Assembly: GCA_964627505.1 (NCBI GenBank)
Contig: CAZVKB010000163.1
Coordinates: forward strand, 1-5,047
Source: JACJWR01 sp964627505
Lineage (GTDB): Bacteria; Actinomycetota; Actinomycetes; S36-B12; UBA10799
Reading direction: 5' to 3'
Length of the DNA stretch: 5,047 bases
This document shows positions 1 through 5,047 of the stretch, one piece after another; position 1 is the first letter of the stretch, and every line of letters begins with the position of its first letter. A program made the translations under genes and the position numbers. The notes under the pieces were generated by a model that ran no database searches, was not told the origin of the DNA, and saw only the letters and a list, made by a program, of their open reading frames with translations.

Positions 1-35
1 CCACTGTAGTGACGAGACGGAATCGGTACGGCACT

Positions 36-55
36 CCGGGGATCTGGGTCCCCGG
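36..55. terminator. GC-rich hairpin, possible terminator without a T-run
   Basis: CCGGGGA (36-42) and TCCCCGG (49-55) form a perfect 7-bp inverted repeat with a 6-base loop. A smaller hairpin, GGCG (54-57) with CGCC (62-65), abuts it. It lies about 157 bp beyond the glpD stop, so it could end the tetR-glpD transcript or a plus-strand gene left of the window. No T-run follows on either strand. Terminators lacking a T-tail have been proposed for high-GC actinobacteria, so the role is inferred only. Confidence 0.3.
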
Positions 56-113
56 CGAGCCCGCCTCCGCCCGACCGCCACCACCGGTCCGCTCAGTCCG
101 TCGTTCCGAGGCC

Positions 114-183
114 CACGCGCGACCCGAATACCCTCACGCGACCCGTATCCAAGTCGCCTCTAGGTATTCAAGTCGCACGAGGG
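114..183. repeat. Cluster of short imperfect direct and inverted repeats
   Basis: GTATCCAAGTCGC (145-157) recurs as GTATTCAAGTCGC (164-176), 12 of 13 identical, offset by 19 bp. CACGCG followed by ACCCG and an AT-rich core occurs at 114-132 and again at 135-150, with a 2-base insertion and small differences. GAATACC (126-132) is the exact complement of GGTATTC (163-169). CCCTC/GCGAC (131-142) can pair with GTCGC/GAGGG (172-183) with two mismatched bases between the paired blocks. The units can therefore form alternative, mutually exclusive stems. Function is unknown: RNA structure after glpD, a protein-binding array or a degenerate dispersed repeat are all possible. Confidence 0.5.
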
Positions 184-211
184 CATTTGCGCCGCAGGTG
201 CGTCCTTCCCC

Positions 212-1708
212 CTACCGCGGCACGCCCGAAAGCAGCGCCGCCGCGCGCGGTTCCACCTGCTCGCGCCACGCTGGCACGAGATCGAGTCGCAACCGTCGGT
301 CAAGCACATCCGCGGCAGTGACAGCACCCTCTGCCGCAATGGCCCAGACTAACTCCACACCCAACACAGGCGTATCGCCGATGGGCTCCAGGAGTGATGG
401 GTCTGCATCTGCCAAGGCCGCCACATGTGCCGCCTCCGCACCAAACCGCATGGTGAGCCGATCGGCACCCGGCGTCCAGGGCTGCGCCCCCATGAGCGGC
501 AACCGGCGAGTTTGGCAGGGACGATCCGTGAGCAGATCGACGGCATCCTCTGCCATGCGCCGGTACGTCGTCAACTTGCCGCCGACGATGCTCACCGTGT
601 CGCCGTCGATCACCGCATGGCGGCGTGACAAGTCAGCTGAGGGATGGTCGGATGCGGCCAGCAGTGGTCGATATCCCGCGTACGTACTCAAGATGTCCGA
701 AGGCTCTAAAGGCGTTGCCAAAGCCCGGTTGATGGTGGCTAGCAGGAAGTCGATCTCCTCCTGATCGGCCCGCGGTTCGTCCAGCGGCGCATCGGTCTCC
801 ACATCCGTGAGGCCGATAAACGCCAACCCCTCCGGTTGCGGCAGTGCGAACACAAACCGCGACACCGAACCGGGCACCGCCACCATGAGCGCCGCAGTCG
901 GGTTGCCCAAGGCTTCGGACCGCACCACCAAGTGGGTCCCGCGCGAGCGCACCAGCGAAATCCGGGAATCCAACTCAGCCGCCCATGCACCCCCGGCATT
1001 CACCACCCGTCGGGTACGCAGAACGTGCTGTTCGCCTGTGAGGTCGTCCACCACGGTGACACTTCCCGCCGCCACATTGACTGCCCGGGTGTGGGTGAGA
1101 ATACGCGCGCCGTAGGCCGCAGCTGTGCGGGCAACGGCCACGACCAACCGCGCGTCGTCTACCAACTGGCCGTCCCACGACAGCCAGGAGTGCGCTACGC
1201 CGGGGATCATTCCGGGGAAGAACTCCAGCGCTGTATCGGCATCCACGCGCCGCGGTCGCGCCAATGTGCTGCCGGTCGCCCGACGCATGGTGTCGGCAGC
1301 GGTGAGACCTGCACCCACCAGCGCACTCTTCACATCGGGCAGCACGGGCAGCAGTTGTCCGAGCGGATGGGTGAGATGCGGCGCGATCGCGGCCATGATC
1401 CGCTCTCGCTCCACAGCTGATTCCCACGCGACGTCGATCTGGCCAGTGGCCAGGTAGCGCAATCCGCCGTGCACCAGCTTCGAGGACCACCGACTGGTGC
1501 CGTATGCGAGGTCGTGACCTTCGATCAGCACCACATCGAGGCCGCGCGTCGCGGCGTCGAGCGCGACCCCGACGCCGGTAATCCCGCCGCCGATCACCAC
1601 CACGTCGGCGACGCTGCGGGCCGACCACGCAAGTTCCACCGACCGCCGCTCCGCACTCAGCAACGAGGTTCGGGCACCAGGGTCAACTGTTGGAAATTCG
1701 GTGTTCAT
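212..1708 (-). CDS. glpD: FAD-dependent glycerol-3-phosphate dehydrogenase
   Basis: Oxidises sn-glycerol-3-phosphate to dihydroxyacetone phosphate and passes electrons through FAD to the quinone pool, as a peripheral protein of the cytoplasmic membrane. The 498-residue product matches the usual GlpD length of about 500. The N-terminal Rossmann motif GGGITG is at residues 40-45, followed by DAATRG. The family block with GTSRWSSKLVHGGLRYL spans about 70-86. The second family signature, GGKLTTYRRMA, is at 376-386. A C-terminal GlpD-type helical domain follows from about 415. No membrane segment is seen. The ATG at 1708 is chosen because AAGGGA (1722-1717) sits 8 bases upstream and the start overlaps the tetR stop as ATGA. 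An in-frame ATG at 1747 would extend 13 residues into tetR and looks less likely. It is second in a tetR-glpD operon, so it is probably controlled by that regulator. Family assignment is firm. The choice between glpD1-like and glpD2-like paralogues rests on neighbourhood only. Confidence 0.95.
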   Translation of the reverse strand: MNTEFPTVDPGARTSLLSAERRSVELAWSARSVADVVVIGGGITGVGVALDAATRGLDVVLIEGHDLAYGTSRWSSKLVHGGLRYLATGQIDVAWESAVERERIMAAIAPHLTHPLGQLLPVLPDVKSALVGAGLTAADTMRRATGSTLARPRRVDADTALEFFPGMIPGVAHSWLSWDGQLVDDARLVVAVARTAAAYGARILTHTRAVNVAAGSVTVVDDLTGEQHVLRTRRVVNAGGAWAAELDSRISLVRSRGTHLVVRSEALGNPTAALMVAVPGSVSRFVFALPQPEGLAFIGLTDVETDAPLDEPRADQEEIDFLLATINRALATPLEPSDILSTYAGYRPLLAASDHPSADLSRRHAVIDGDTVSIVGGKLTTYRRMAEDAVDLLTDRPCQTRRLPLMGAQPWTPGADRLTMRFGAEAAHVAALADADPSLLEPIGDTPVLGVELVWAIAAEGAVTAADVLDRRLRLDLVPAWREQVEPRAAALLSGVPR

Positions 1709-2346
1709 GCGAGGTATCCCTTCACGAGACGTTCGACTTCTTGCCAACGACTGTTGTCTTCCCCAGCTGAAAGTGCCTGTGCTTCGGCGTAGACGAAGGC
1801 CGAGCAGGCCGTGACGATGGTGCGCGCAGCTAGCTCCGGGCTGCGCACATGAACCGAGCCGTCATCGGCGGCTGCCACCAGGGCGGCGAAGGTTTCTTCC
1901 GCGGCCCGCTGGGTGGAGCCGCGGCGGGTGACGATGAGCGGTAACAGAGCTTCGGGATCCAGGTCGACGATCCGCAGCATCAAAGGGTGATCGGCGATTC
2001 CCCGGGTGGCCGAAGCAGCCATGACGGCGATCCGCTCCCGATCCGAACCTGCCGAAGGAGTTGTCGCAGCCGCTGCCAAGATCGTGCGCAGCTCGGCGGT
2101 GAGCACCTCGTTGACGAGCGTCCGCAGCTGGTCATAGCGGCGGTACAGCGTCATCCGCGAGACCCCGGCCCGTCGGGCGACCTCGGTGAGCGTGGCTTGC
2201 CGAGGTCCCACGTCCATCAACACGTCGTACGAGGCGCGCAAGATCGGGTCCGCCCGCACCGCGGCACATGGATACGACTCCGGGGTCGTTGTGGTCACGG
2301 TCACGTCGGTGATCTCCGCACCGCCATTGTGACGAATGGACGTCAT
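1705..2346 (-). CDS. TetR-family transcriptional regulator
   Basis: A 213-residue cytoplasmic DNA-binding protein. The helix-turn-helix is clear at about residues 51-71 (TLTEVARRAGVSRMTLYRRY), preceded by a first helix from about 33 and followed by an all-helical, divergent ligand-binding region. This is the standard TetR layout, normally a dimer that leaves DNA when a small ligand binds. The stop overlaps the glpD start by ATGA, so the two genes are probably translationally coupled. It is divergent from the AGPS-like gene, and the gap between them holds two palindromes likely bound by this protein, so autorepression and control of both arms are inferred. The start is uncertain. The ATG at 2346 lies 7 bases after a possible -10, as in a leaderless message. 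A GTG at 2304 has GGAG (2317-2314) 9 bases upstream and would give 199 residues with a shorter tail before the HTH. The ligand cannot be told from sequence, though an acyl or lipid-like molecule would fit the neighbours. Confidence 0.9.
   Translation of the reverse strand: MTSIRHNGGAEITDVTVTTTTPESYPCAAVRADPILRASYDVLMDVGPRQATLTEVARRAGVSRMTLYRRYDQLRTLVNEVLTAELRTILAAAATTPSAGSDRERIAVMAASATRGIADHPLMLRIVDLDPEALLPLIVTRRGSTQRAAEETFAALVAAADDGSVHVRSPELAARTIVTACSAFVYAEAQALSAGEDNSRWQEVERLVKGYLA
1717..1722 (-). promoter_or_regulatory. Ribosome binding site of glpD
   Basis: AAGGGA on the minus strand, 8 bases before the ATG at 1708. It lies inside the last codons of tetR and decides the glpD start in favour of 1708 over the in-frame ATG at 1747. 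Confidence 0.65.
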
Positions 2347-2347
2347 G

Positions 2348-2362
2348 TGTCACACTGTAACA
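2348..2362. promoter_or_regulatory. Candidate TetR operator 1
   Basis: TGTCACACTGTAACA is an imperfect palindrome: 12 of 15 positions match its own reverse complement, with the form TGTyACA-s-TGTrACA. It lies directly before the tetR ATG and covers the proposed tetR -10 (2354-2359), so a bound regulator would block its own promoter. Arm length and centre fit a TetR-type dimer site. Assignment to this TetR is by position and symmetry, not by known specificity. Confidence 0.55.
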
Positions 2363-2383
2363 GAACCGCAGCGTCGCTGTCAC
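2354..2383 (-). promoter_or_regulatory. Candidate tetR-glpD promoter
   Basis: On the minus strand GTGACA (2383-2378) resembles a -35 and TACAGT (2359-2354) fits the TAnnnT -10 form, with 18 bases between them. Transcription would begin at about 2347-2346, at or next to the A of the tetR ATG, consistent with a leaderless message. Both boxes fall inside the two candidate operators. No equally good plus-strand promoter for the AGPS-like gene was found in this gap. Confidence 0.45.
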
Positions 2384-2391
2384 CCTCGACA
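2378..2391. promoter_or_regulatory. Candidate TetR operator 2
   Basis: TGTCACCCTCGACA has arms TGTC and GACA, extended to CTGTC/GACAG at 2377-2392. Its first six bases are identical to operator 1 and it begins exactly 30 bp away, close to three helical turns, so both sites would face the same side of the DNA. It covers the proposed tetR -35 and lies 46 bp before the AGPS-like start. It is weaker than operator 1. Confidence 0.4.
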
Positions 2392-2427
2392 GTCGCGCGA
2401 GCACCCAGGCAGCCATCAGCCCAACGC

Positions 2428-2433
2428 AGGAGG
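2428..2433 (+). promoter_or_regulatory. Ribosome binding site of the AGPS-like gene
   Basis: A full AGGAGG lies 4 bases before the ATG at 2438. The spacing is slightly short but the match is perfect, and it fixes this start over an in-frame ATG at 2336 that would add 34 unlikely residues and overlap tetR. Confidence 0.8.
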
Positions 2434-2437
2434 AACC

Positions 2438-4075
2438 ATGGCCCAGTTTGCGATCGATCACGACCCCACCCGCTGGGGCAAGAATCCTGGTGCAGGTCTA
2501 GATGACACCGCGTTGACGTTTTTGCGCGAAAACGTCGGAGCCCCGCGGCCGCGTCACGACACGGCCTGGGATGACTTGCAGGTGGCGCCCTCGCGGCTGA
2601 CTGCCGCCGACGTGACGTCGCTCGCTGCAATCGTCGGTCCAGCACATGTGAGTACGGCCGATGCCGATCGGCGACGTGTTGCCGGCGGCCTGTCGTATCT
2701 CGACATCATCGCCCGTCGCCAAGATCGGCTCAGCGCACCCGACGCGGTACTCACACCGGGATCATCGCAGGAGGTCGCCGAGGTGCTGGCCTGGTGTGTG
2801 CAGCACGAGGTCGCCATCGTCCCCTTCGGCGGTGGCACCTCGGTAGTCGGCGGTTTACGGACCACCGACGTGCCCCGACCCACCGTCGTGCTGGACATGT
2901 CTCGAATGTCCATGCTGCTGGCAGTCGACGCGGAATCCCACCTGGTCACCGTGGGCGCGGGCATGACCGGACCGGAGTTGGAGCGCCTCCTTGCCGCCCG
3001 CGGCCTCACCATGGGCCACTACCCGCAGTCGTGGCATCGCGCCACAATTGGCGGCTACGCAGCCACTCGCTCCGCCGGCCAATCCTCCACCGGATACGGC
3101 CGCAGCGACGAGATGGTGGAGTCCATGCTGGTGATCACTCCGCGCGGGCCGCTGCGGGTCGGTCGAGTCGCCGCCAGTGCGGCCGGTCCGGACCTGCGTG
3201 CGCTGATGATCGGCTCGGAGGGTGCCTTCGGCATCATCACGGAAGTCACGTTGCGCGTGCGCACCGCGCCCTCCGTGCTGTCCACCACCGGCGTGATCTT
3301 CCCGGATTACGACGCCGGCGTGGATGCGTTCCGCGACCTGGTCCAAGGTCATATCACCGCTGACGTCATGCGCCTGTCGGATCCGGAAGAAACCGCAGTC
3401 ACGCTGGCGATGAGCGGACCCTCGGGCCGCACCGCCGACGCGCTTGATCGGTACCTATCGGTCCGCGGAGTACGCGAACCCGCTCTGGCGATCCTGGGTT
3501 GGGAAGGCACGCGCGGCACAGTCACCGCTCGTCGTCTCGAGGGCCTGCGGGTCCTGCGTCGTCATCGCGGAGTATCACTGGGGGCCAGTGTCGGCAATTC
3601 GTGGCGCCGCCACCGATTCGCAGGCCCGTTCCTGCGCGACGACCTGATTGATCAGGGTTATCTAGTGGAGACGCTGGAAACCGCGACGCACTGGTCGCAC
3701 CTGCGTGAACTGCGCCATTTGGTCACCACCACCGTGCACGATGCACTCGGTGACGACGGACCAGGCCCGTACGTGATGTCGCACATTTCGCATGTATATG
3801 AAACCGGCGCGTCCCTATATTTCACCGTGATCGCCCGGCAGTCCGACGATCCGGACACGCAATGGCAGCAGGCGAAAACCGCAGCGACCAGCGCGCTGGC
3901 CGATTTCGGTGCCACAATCACGCATCACCACGGCGTAGGTCGAGACCACGCGCCGTGGCTGGCGCAGGAAATTTCGCCGTTGGGGATGTCGGTGTTGCAG
4001 GAGTTGAAGGCATTTTTCGACCCCAACGATGTGCTCAACCCGGGGGTGTTGTTGGGCGCGCCGCCGCAATCGTGA
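2438..4075 (+). CDS. FAD-linked oxidase, alkyl-DHAP synthase (AGPS) type
   Basis: A 545-residue flavoprotein of the FAD_binding_4 / FAD-oxidase C-terminal fold. The flavin loop PFGGGTSVVGG is at 129-139, the second FAD segment RATIGGYAATRSAG at 201-214, and GSEGAFGII at 259-267. AGPS-like landmarks follow: VMRLSD with Arg312, WRRHRF at 389-394, SHVYETGASLYF with Tyr461, and the triple-histidine HHHGVG at 496-501. The C-terminal FFDPNDVLNPG block is typical of the fold. In eukaryotic AGPS the corresponding Arg, Tyr and His residues line the active site, where a fatty alcohol replaces the acyl group of acyl-DHAP to give alkyl-DHAP, with no net redox. The triple His favours this over glycolate or D-lactate oxidases. 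No signal or membrane segment is seen. The role in an actinobacterium is inferred. Divergence from tetR-glpD links it to DHAP metabolism. M. tuberculosis Rv2251 is a likely equivalent, recalled from memory. Confidence 0.88.
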   Translation: MAQFAIDHDPTRWGKNPGAGLDDTALTFLRENVGAPRPRHDTAWDDLQVAPSRLTAADVTSLAAIVGPAHVSTADADRRRVAGGLSYLDIIARRQDRLSAPDAVLTPGSSQEVAEVLAWCVQHEVAIVPFGGGTSVVGGLRTTDVPRPTVVLDMSRMSMLLAVDAESHLVTVGAGMTGPELERLLAARGLTMGHYPQSWHRATIGGYAATRSAGQSSTGYGRSDEMVESMLVITPRGPLRVGRVAASAAGPDLRALMIGSEGAFGIITEVTLRVRTAPSVLSTTGVIFPDYDAGVDAFRDLVQGHITADVMRLSDPEETAVTLAMSGPSGRTADALDRYLSVRGVREPALAILGWEGTRGTVTARRLEGLRVLRRHRGVSLGASVGNSWRRHRFAGPFLRDDLIDQGYLVETLETATHWSHLRELRHLVTTTVHDALGDDGPGPYVMSHISHVYETGASLYFTVIARQSDDPDTQWQQAKTAATSALADFGATITHHHGVGRDHAPWLAQEISPLGMSVLQELKAFFDPNDVLNPGVLLGAPPQS

Positions 4076-4640
4076 CTGAGTAGCGTAATAGTGCCACCGT
4101 CACAGTGGCGTCACCAAACAGATCCAGCGTGGATTCAGCGCCGTCCGCGGCAAAACCCGCGGCACCGAGTAGTGCCCGCAACCCCACGTCGGCGGTGGCT
4201 AGCCACATGGACCCGATGCGGTCGATGTCAGTCTGGGTGAGATCTGCCCAGGCGGTGAGCAGGCGGCTGCCGTGTCCGGATCCAGACAGGGCTGGGTGCA
4301 CGGCCAACTCCTGAATCAGCACCTCACCTGGGGTGGCGTCCGGTTCGGCGCTGGCGACCGCGAGCAATATGCCCACCACCTCGTCACTGTCGATCGCCAC
4401 CAACGCAATATCGTCGGCGGTCAACTCAGAGAAGCACGCCTGCCAGTTGGCGGTCGTGGCGCTGGCCGTGGGCATGGCCTGCTCAGGTAGCAGGTCGCGG
4501 TAGCGCTCGCGCCACGCGGCAAGTTGCACGGCAGCGATGGCAGCAGCGTCATCGATTGTCGCGGGCCGCACGAATGCCGGCGGTTGGGCAGCGGGCGGCG
4601 CAGAGTCGGGAAGTGGAAGGTCGGCCCCGGATGTACTCAC
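4035..4640 (-). CDS. GNAT-family N-acetyltransferase
   Basis: A protein of about 201 residues with the GNAT fold, which transfers an acetyl group from acetyl-CoA to an amine; the substrate cannot be read from sequence. With Val1 at the GTG at 4640, a Pro/Ala-rich tail (to about 22) leads into VRPATIDDAAAIAAVQLAAWRERY (about 24-47), a classic GNAT start. The beta4 and acetyl-CoA loop is LIQELAVHPALSGSGHGSRLL (about 108-128). Here the usual Q/R-x-x-G-x-G/A begins with Ser, which is slightly atypical. The start is uncertain. GTG 4640 lies 7 bases after a TAGATT -10 and could be leaderless. GTG 4571 would begin at the conserved VRPAT. ATG 4694 has AGGAAAG upstream but would overlap thyX. The 3' end overlaps the AGPS-like gene by 41 bp, tail to tail. 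It is divergent from thyX with a short gap. Confidence 0.8.
   Translation of the reverse strand: MSTSGADLPLPDSAPPAAQPPAFVRPATIDDAAAIAAVQLAAWRERYRDLLPEQAMPTASATTANWQACFSELTADDIALVAIDSDEVVGILLAVASAEPDATPGEVLIQELAVHPALSGSGHGSRLLTAWADLTQTDIDRIGSMWLATADVGLRALLGAAGFAADGAESTLDLFGDATVTVALLRYSVTIAAARPTTPPG
4091..4111 (+). terminator. Weak hairpin after the AGPS-like stop
   Basis: GCCAC (4093-4097) pairs with GTGGC (4105-4109) around a 7-base loop, extendable by two G-T wobble pairs. It begins 16 bases after the AGPS-like stop. No T-run follows, and the bases also encode the C-terminal part of the GNAT protein on the other strand, so this may be chance. Confidence 0.2.
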
Positions 4641-4647
4641 GCTGGCG

Positions 4648-4657
4648 AATCTAGACT
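4648..4657. promoter_or_regulatory. Overlapping divergent -10 elements for the GNAT gene and thyX
   Basis: AATCTAGACT reads TAGACT (4652-4657) on the plus strand and TAGATT (4653-4648) on the minus strand; both fit TAnnnT around a shared TCTAGA core. The minus -10 ends 7 bases before the GTG at 4640, as expected for a leaderless GNAT message. The plus -10 would start thyX RNA near 4664, leaving about 29 bases of leader with its own ribosome site. No good -35 box was seen on either side. Confidence 0.45.
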
Positions 4658-4680
4658 CAGACCGAAACCCGGCGGCCACT

Positions 4681-4684
4681 AGGG
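4681..4684 (+). promoter_or_regulatory. Ribosome binding site of thyX
   Basis: AGGG lies 8 bases before the ATG at 4693. It supports that start over the in-frame GTG at 4684, which overlaps this site, and over the internal ATG at 4732, which has no purine-rich site before it. Confidence 0.55.
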
Positions 4685-4692
4685 TGTGGCAC

Positions 4693-5047
4693 ATGACACG
4701 CGACTTTCCTGAGGCCACCTTCCGCAGCGACATGACCGTTGAATTGGTCAAGGCCAGCGCCAGCGATGCCGACGTGCTCTTCGCGGCGCGGGTTTCCACC
4801 AAGGGCGAATCCTCCCTCGATGACATCGACGGCGACGCCAAGGCCTCAGCCGGCCTCATCAACTACCTCATGCGGGATCGGCACGGGTCGCCCTTCGAGC
4901 ACAACTCGATGACTTTTTTTGTCAGCGCGCCGATCTTTGTGTTCCGCGAGTTCATGCGCCACCGGATCGCCTCCTACAACGAGGAGTCCGGTCGCTACCG
5001 CGAGTTGCGGCCGGTGTTCTACACCCCGGGCCCGGACCGAAACCTCG
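4693..5047 (+). CDS. thyX: Flavin-dependent thymidylate synthase (partial, 5' part)
   Basis: ThyX methylates dUMP to dTMP using methylene-tetrahydrofolate as carbon source and NADPH through FAD as reductant. It acts in the cytoplasm as a homotetramer. The window holds 118 residues, roughly the first half of a protein usually about 220-250 long, and runs off the end. The defining RHRX7S motif is at 89-99 (RHRIASYNEES), within RHRxxSxNExSxRY. The preceding conserved block HGSPFEHNSMTFFVSAPIFVFREFM (64-88) is also intact. The start at 4693 has AGGG 8 bases upstream and gives a short N-terminal tail before TVELVKASASDADVLFAARVST. The closest recalled relatives are Streptomyces-type ThyX; the M. 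tuberculosis protein starts differently. In several actinobacteria dapA lies downstream, so it may follow here, but that is outside the window. Divergent from the GNAT gene. Confidence 0.95.
   Translation, partial: MTRDFPEATFRSDMTVELVKASASDADVLFAARVSTKGESSLDDIDGDAKASAGLINYLMRDRHGSPFEHNSMTFFVSAPIFVFREFMRHRIASYNEESGRYRELRPVFYTPGPDRNL

Larger units (their letters stand above)
1..211. other. Non-coding stretch downstream of glpD
   Basis: No convincing gene is visible on either strand. The open frames that cross it have no ribosome binding site, are rich in Arg and Pro, and either hit stops or continue as antisense shadows of glpD. What it does hold is a 7-bp GC hairpin (36-55) and a cluster of short repeats (114-183), both listed separately. 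No tRNA arms and no T-run next to a hairpin were found. It probably contains the 3' untranslated end of the tetR-glpD transcript and possibly the end of a neighbouring gene outside the window. Confidence 0.6.

Noticed and set aside
1..211. tRNA, small RNA or protein-coding gene at the left edge
   Set aside because: No cloverleaf, no T-loop consensus, no anticodon stem. A minus-strand frame open to the edge has no start signal and is Arg-rich.
9..764. Long plus-strand open frame with a GTG start
   Set aside because: Mostly antisense to glpD. The product is low-complexity Arg/Ser/Pro/Ala with no ribosome site or family motif, typical of high-GC shadow frames.
836..1628. Open frames on both strands within glpD (836-1420 plus, 975-1628 minus)
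   Set aside because: Their translations are His/Arg-rich and featureless, while the glpD frame carries both family signatures.
2336..2437. N-terminal extension of the AGPS-like protein from the ATG at 2336
   Set aside because: It would overlap tetR and translate the operator region. The perfect AGGAGG supports the ATG at 2438.
2794..3363. Other open frames inside the AGPS-like gene on both strands
   Set aside because: Arg/His-rich shadow products; all conserved flavoprotein motifs are in the 2438-4075 frame.
4055..4062. GGCGCGCC palindrome at the AGPS-like 3' end
   Set aside because: An 8-bp GC palindrome is expected by chance in such DNA and falls within codons of both overlapping genes.
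4641..4862. N-terminal extension of the GNAT protein up to 4862
   Set aside because: It would be antisense to about 170 bp of thyX, and the residues show no domain. The GNAT fold begins only at VRPAT.
1..5047. Mobile element, prophage, CRISPR array or defence system
   Set aside because: No transposase, integrase, terminal repeats, regular spacers or nuclease/toxin motifs; all genes are housekeeping or metabolic types with similar base composition.

Overview
The window looks like chromosomal DNA from a high-GC member of the Actinomycetota. Third codon positions are strongly G/C, gene ends touch or overlap, and GTG starts are plausible. The flavin-dependent thymidylate synthase reads very like the Streptomyces-type protein as I recall it. 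Nothing here looks like a phage, transposon, plasmid or CRISPR locus. No genus can be named from the sequence alone.

Layout: positions 1-211 hold no convincing gene but contain a strong GC hairpin (36-55) and a cluster of short direct and inverted repeats (114-183). Next come two minus-strand genes forming an operon, read right to left: a TetR-type regulator (2346-1705) whose stop codon overlaps the start of glpD, an FAD-dependent glycerol-3-phosphate dehydrogenase (1708-212). Divergent from tetR, on the plus strand, is a 545-residue FAD-linked oxidase of the alkyl-dihydroxyacetonephosphate synthase (AGPS) type (2438-4075). The 91-bp gap between tetR and this gene carries two related palindromic sites 30 bp apart, which are good candidate operators for the TetR protein. 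A minus-strand GNAT acetyltransferase (about 4640-4035) runs into the 3' end of the AGPS-like gene and overlaps it by 41 bp. The short gap after the GNAT start holds near-symmetric, overlapping -10 elements facing both ways. The window ends inside thyX (4693 onward, plus strand).

How the genes may work together: GlpD makes dihydroxyacetone phosphate (DHAP) from glycerol-3-phosphate. AGPS enzymes exchange the acyl group of acyl-DHAP for a fatty alcohol to make an ether-linked DHAP lipid. A shared, probably autorepressing TetR regulator between them suggests a DHAP-centred lipid or glycerol module. From memory, the same order (glpD1, regulator, divergent AGPS-like flavoprotein) occurs in Mycobacterium tuberculosis as Rv2249c-Rv2250c-Rv2251, so the arrangement is probably conserved rather than unique. 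Its ligand and true product remain, to my knowledge, unassigned. The GNAT and thyX genes look like a separate unit, with thyX serving dTMP synthesis. The best candidates for something undescribed are the twin operator and the symmetric GNAT/thyX promoter, not a new gene family.
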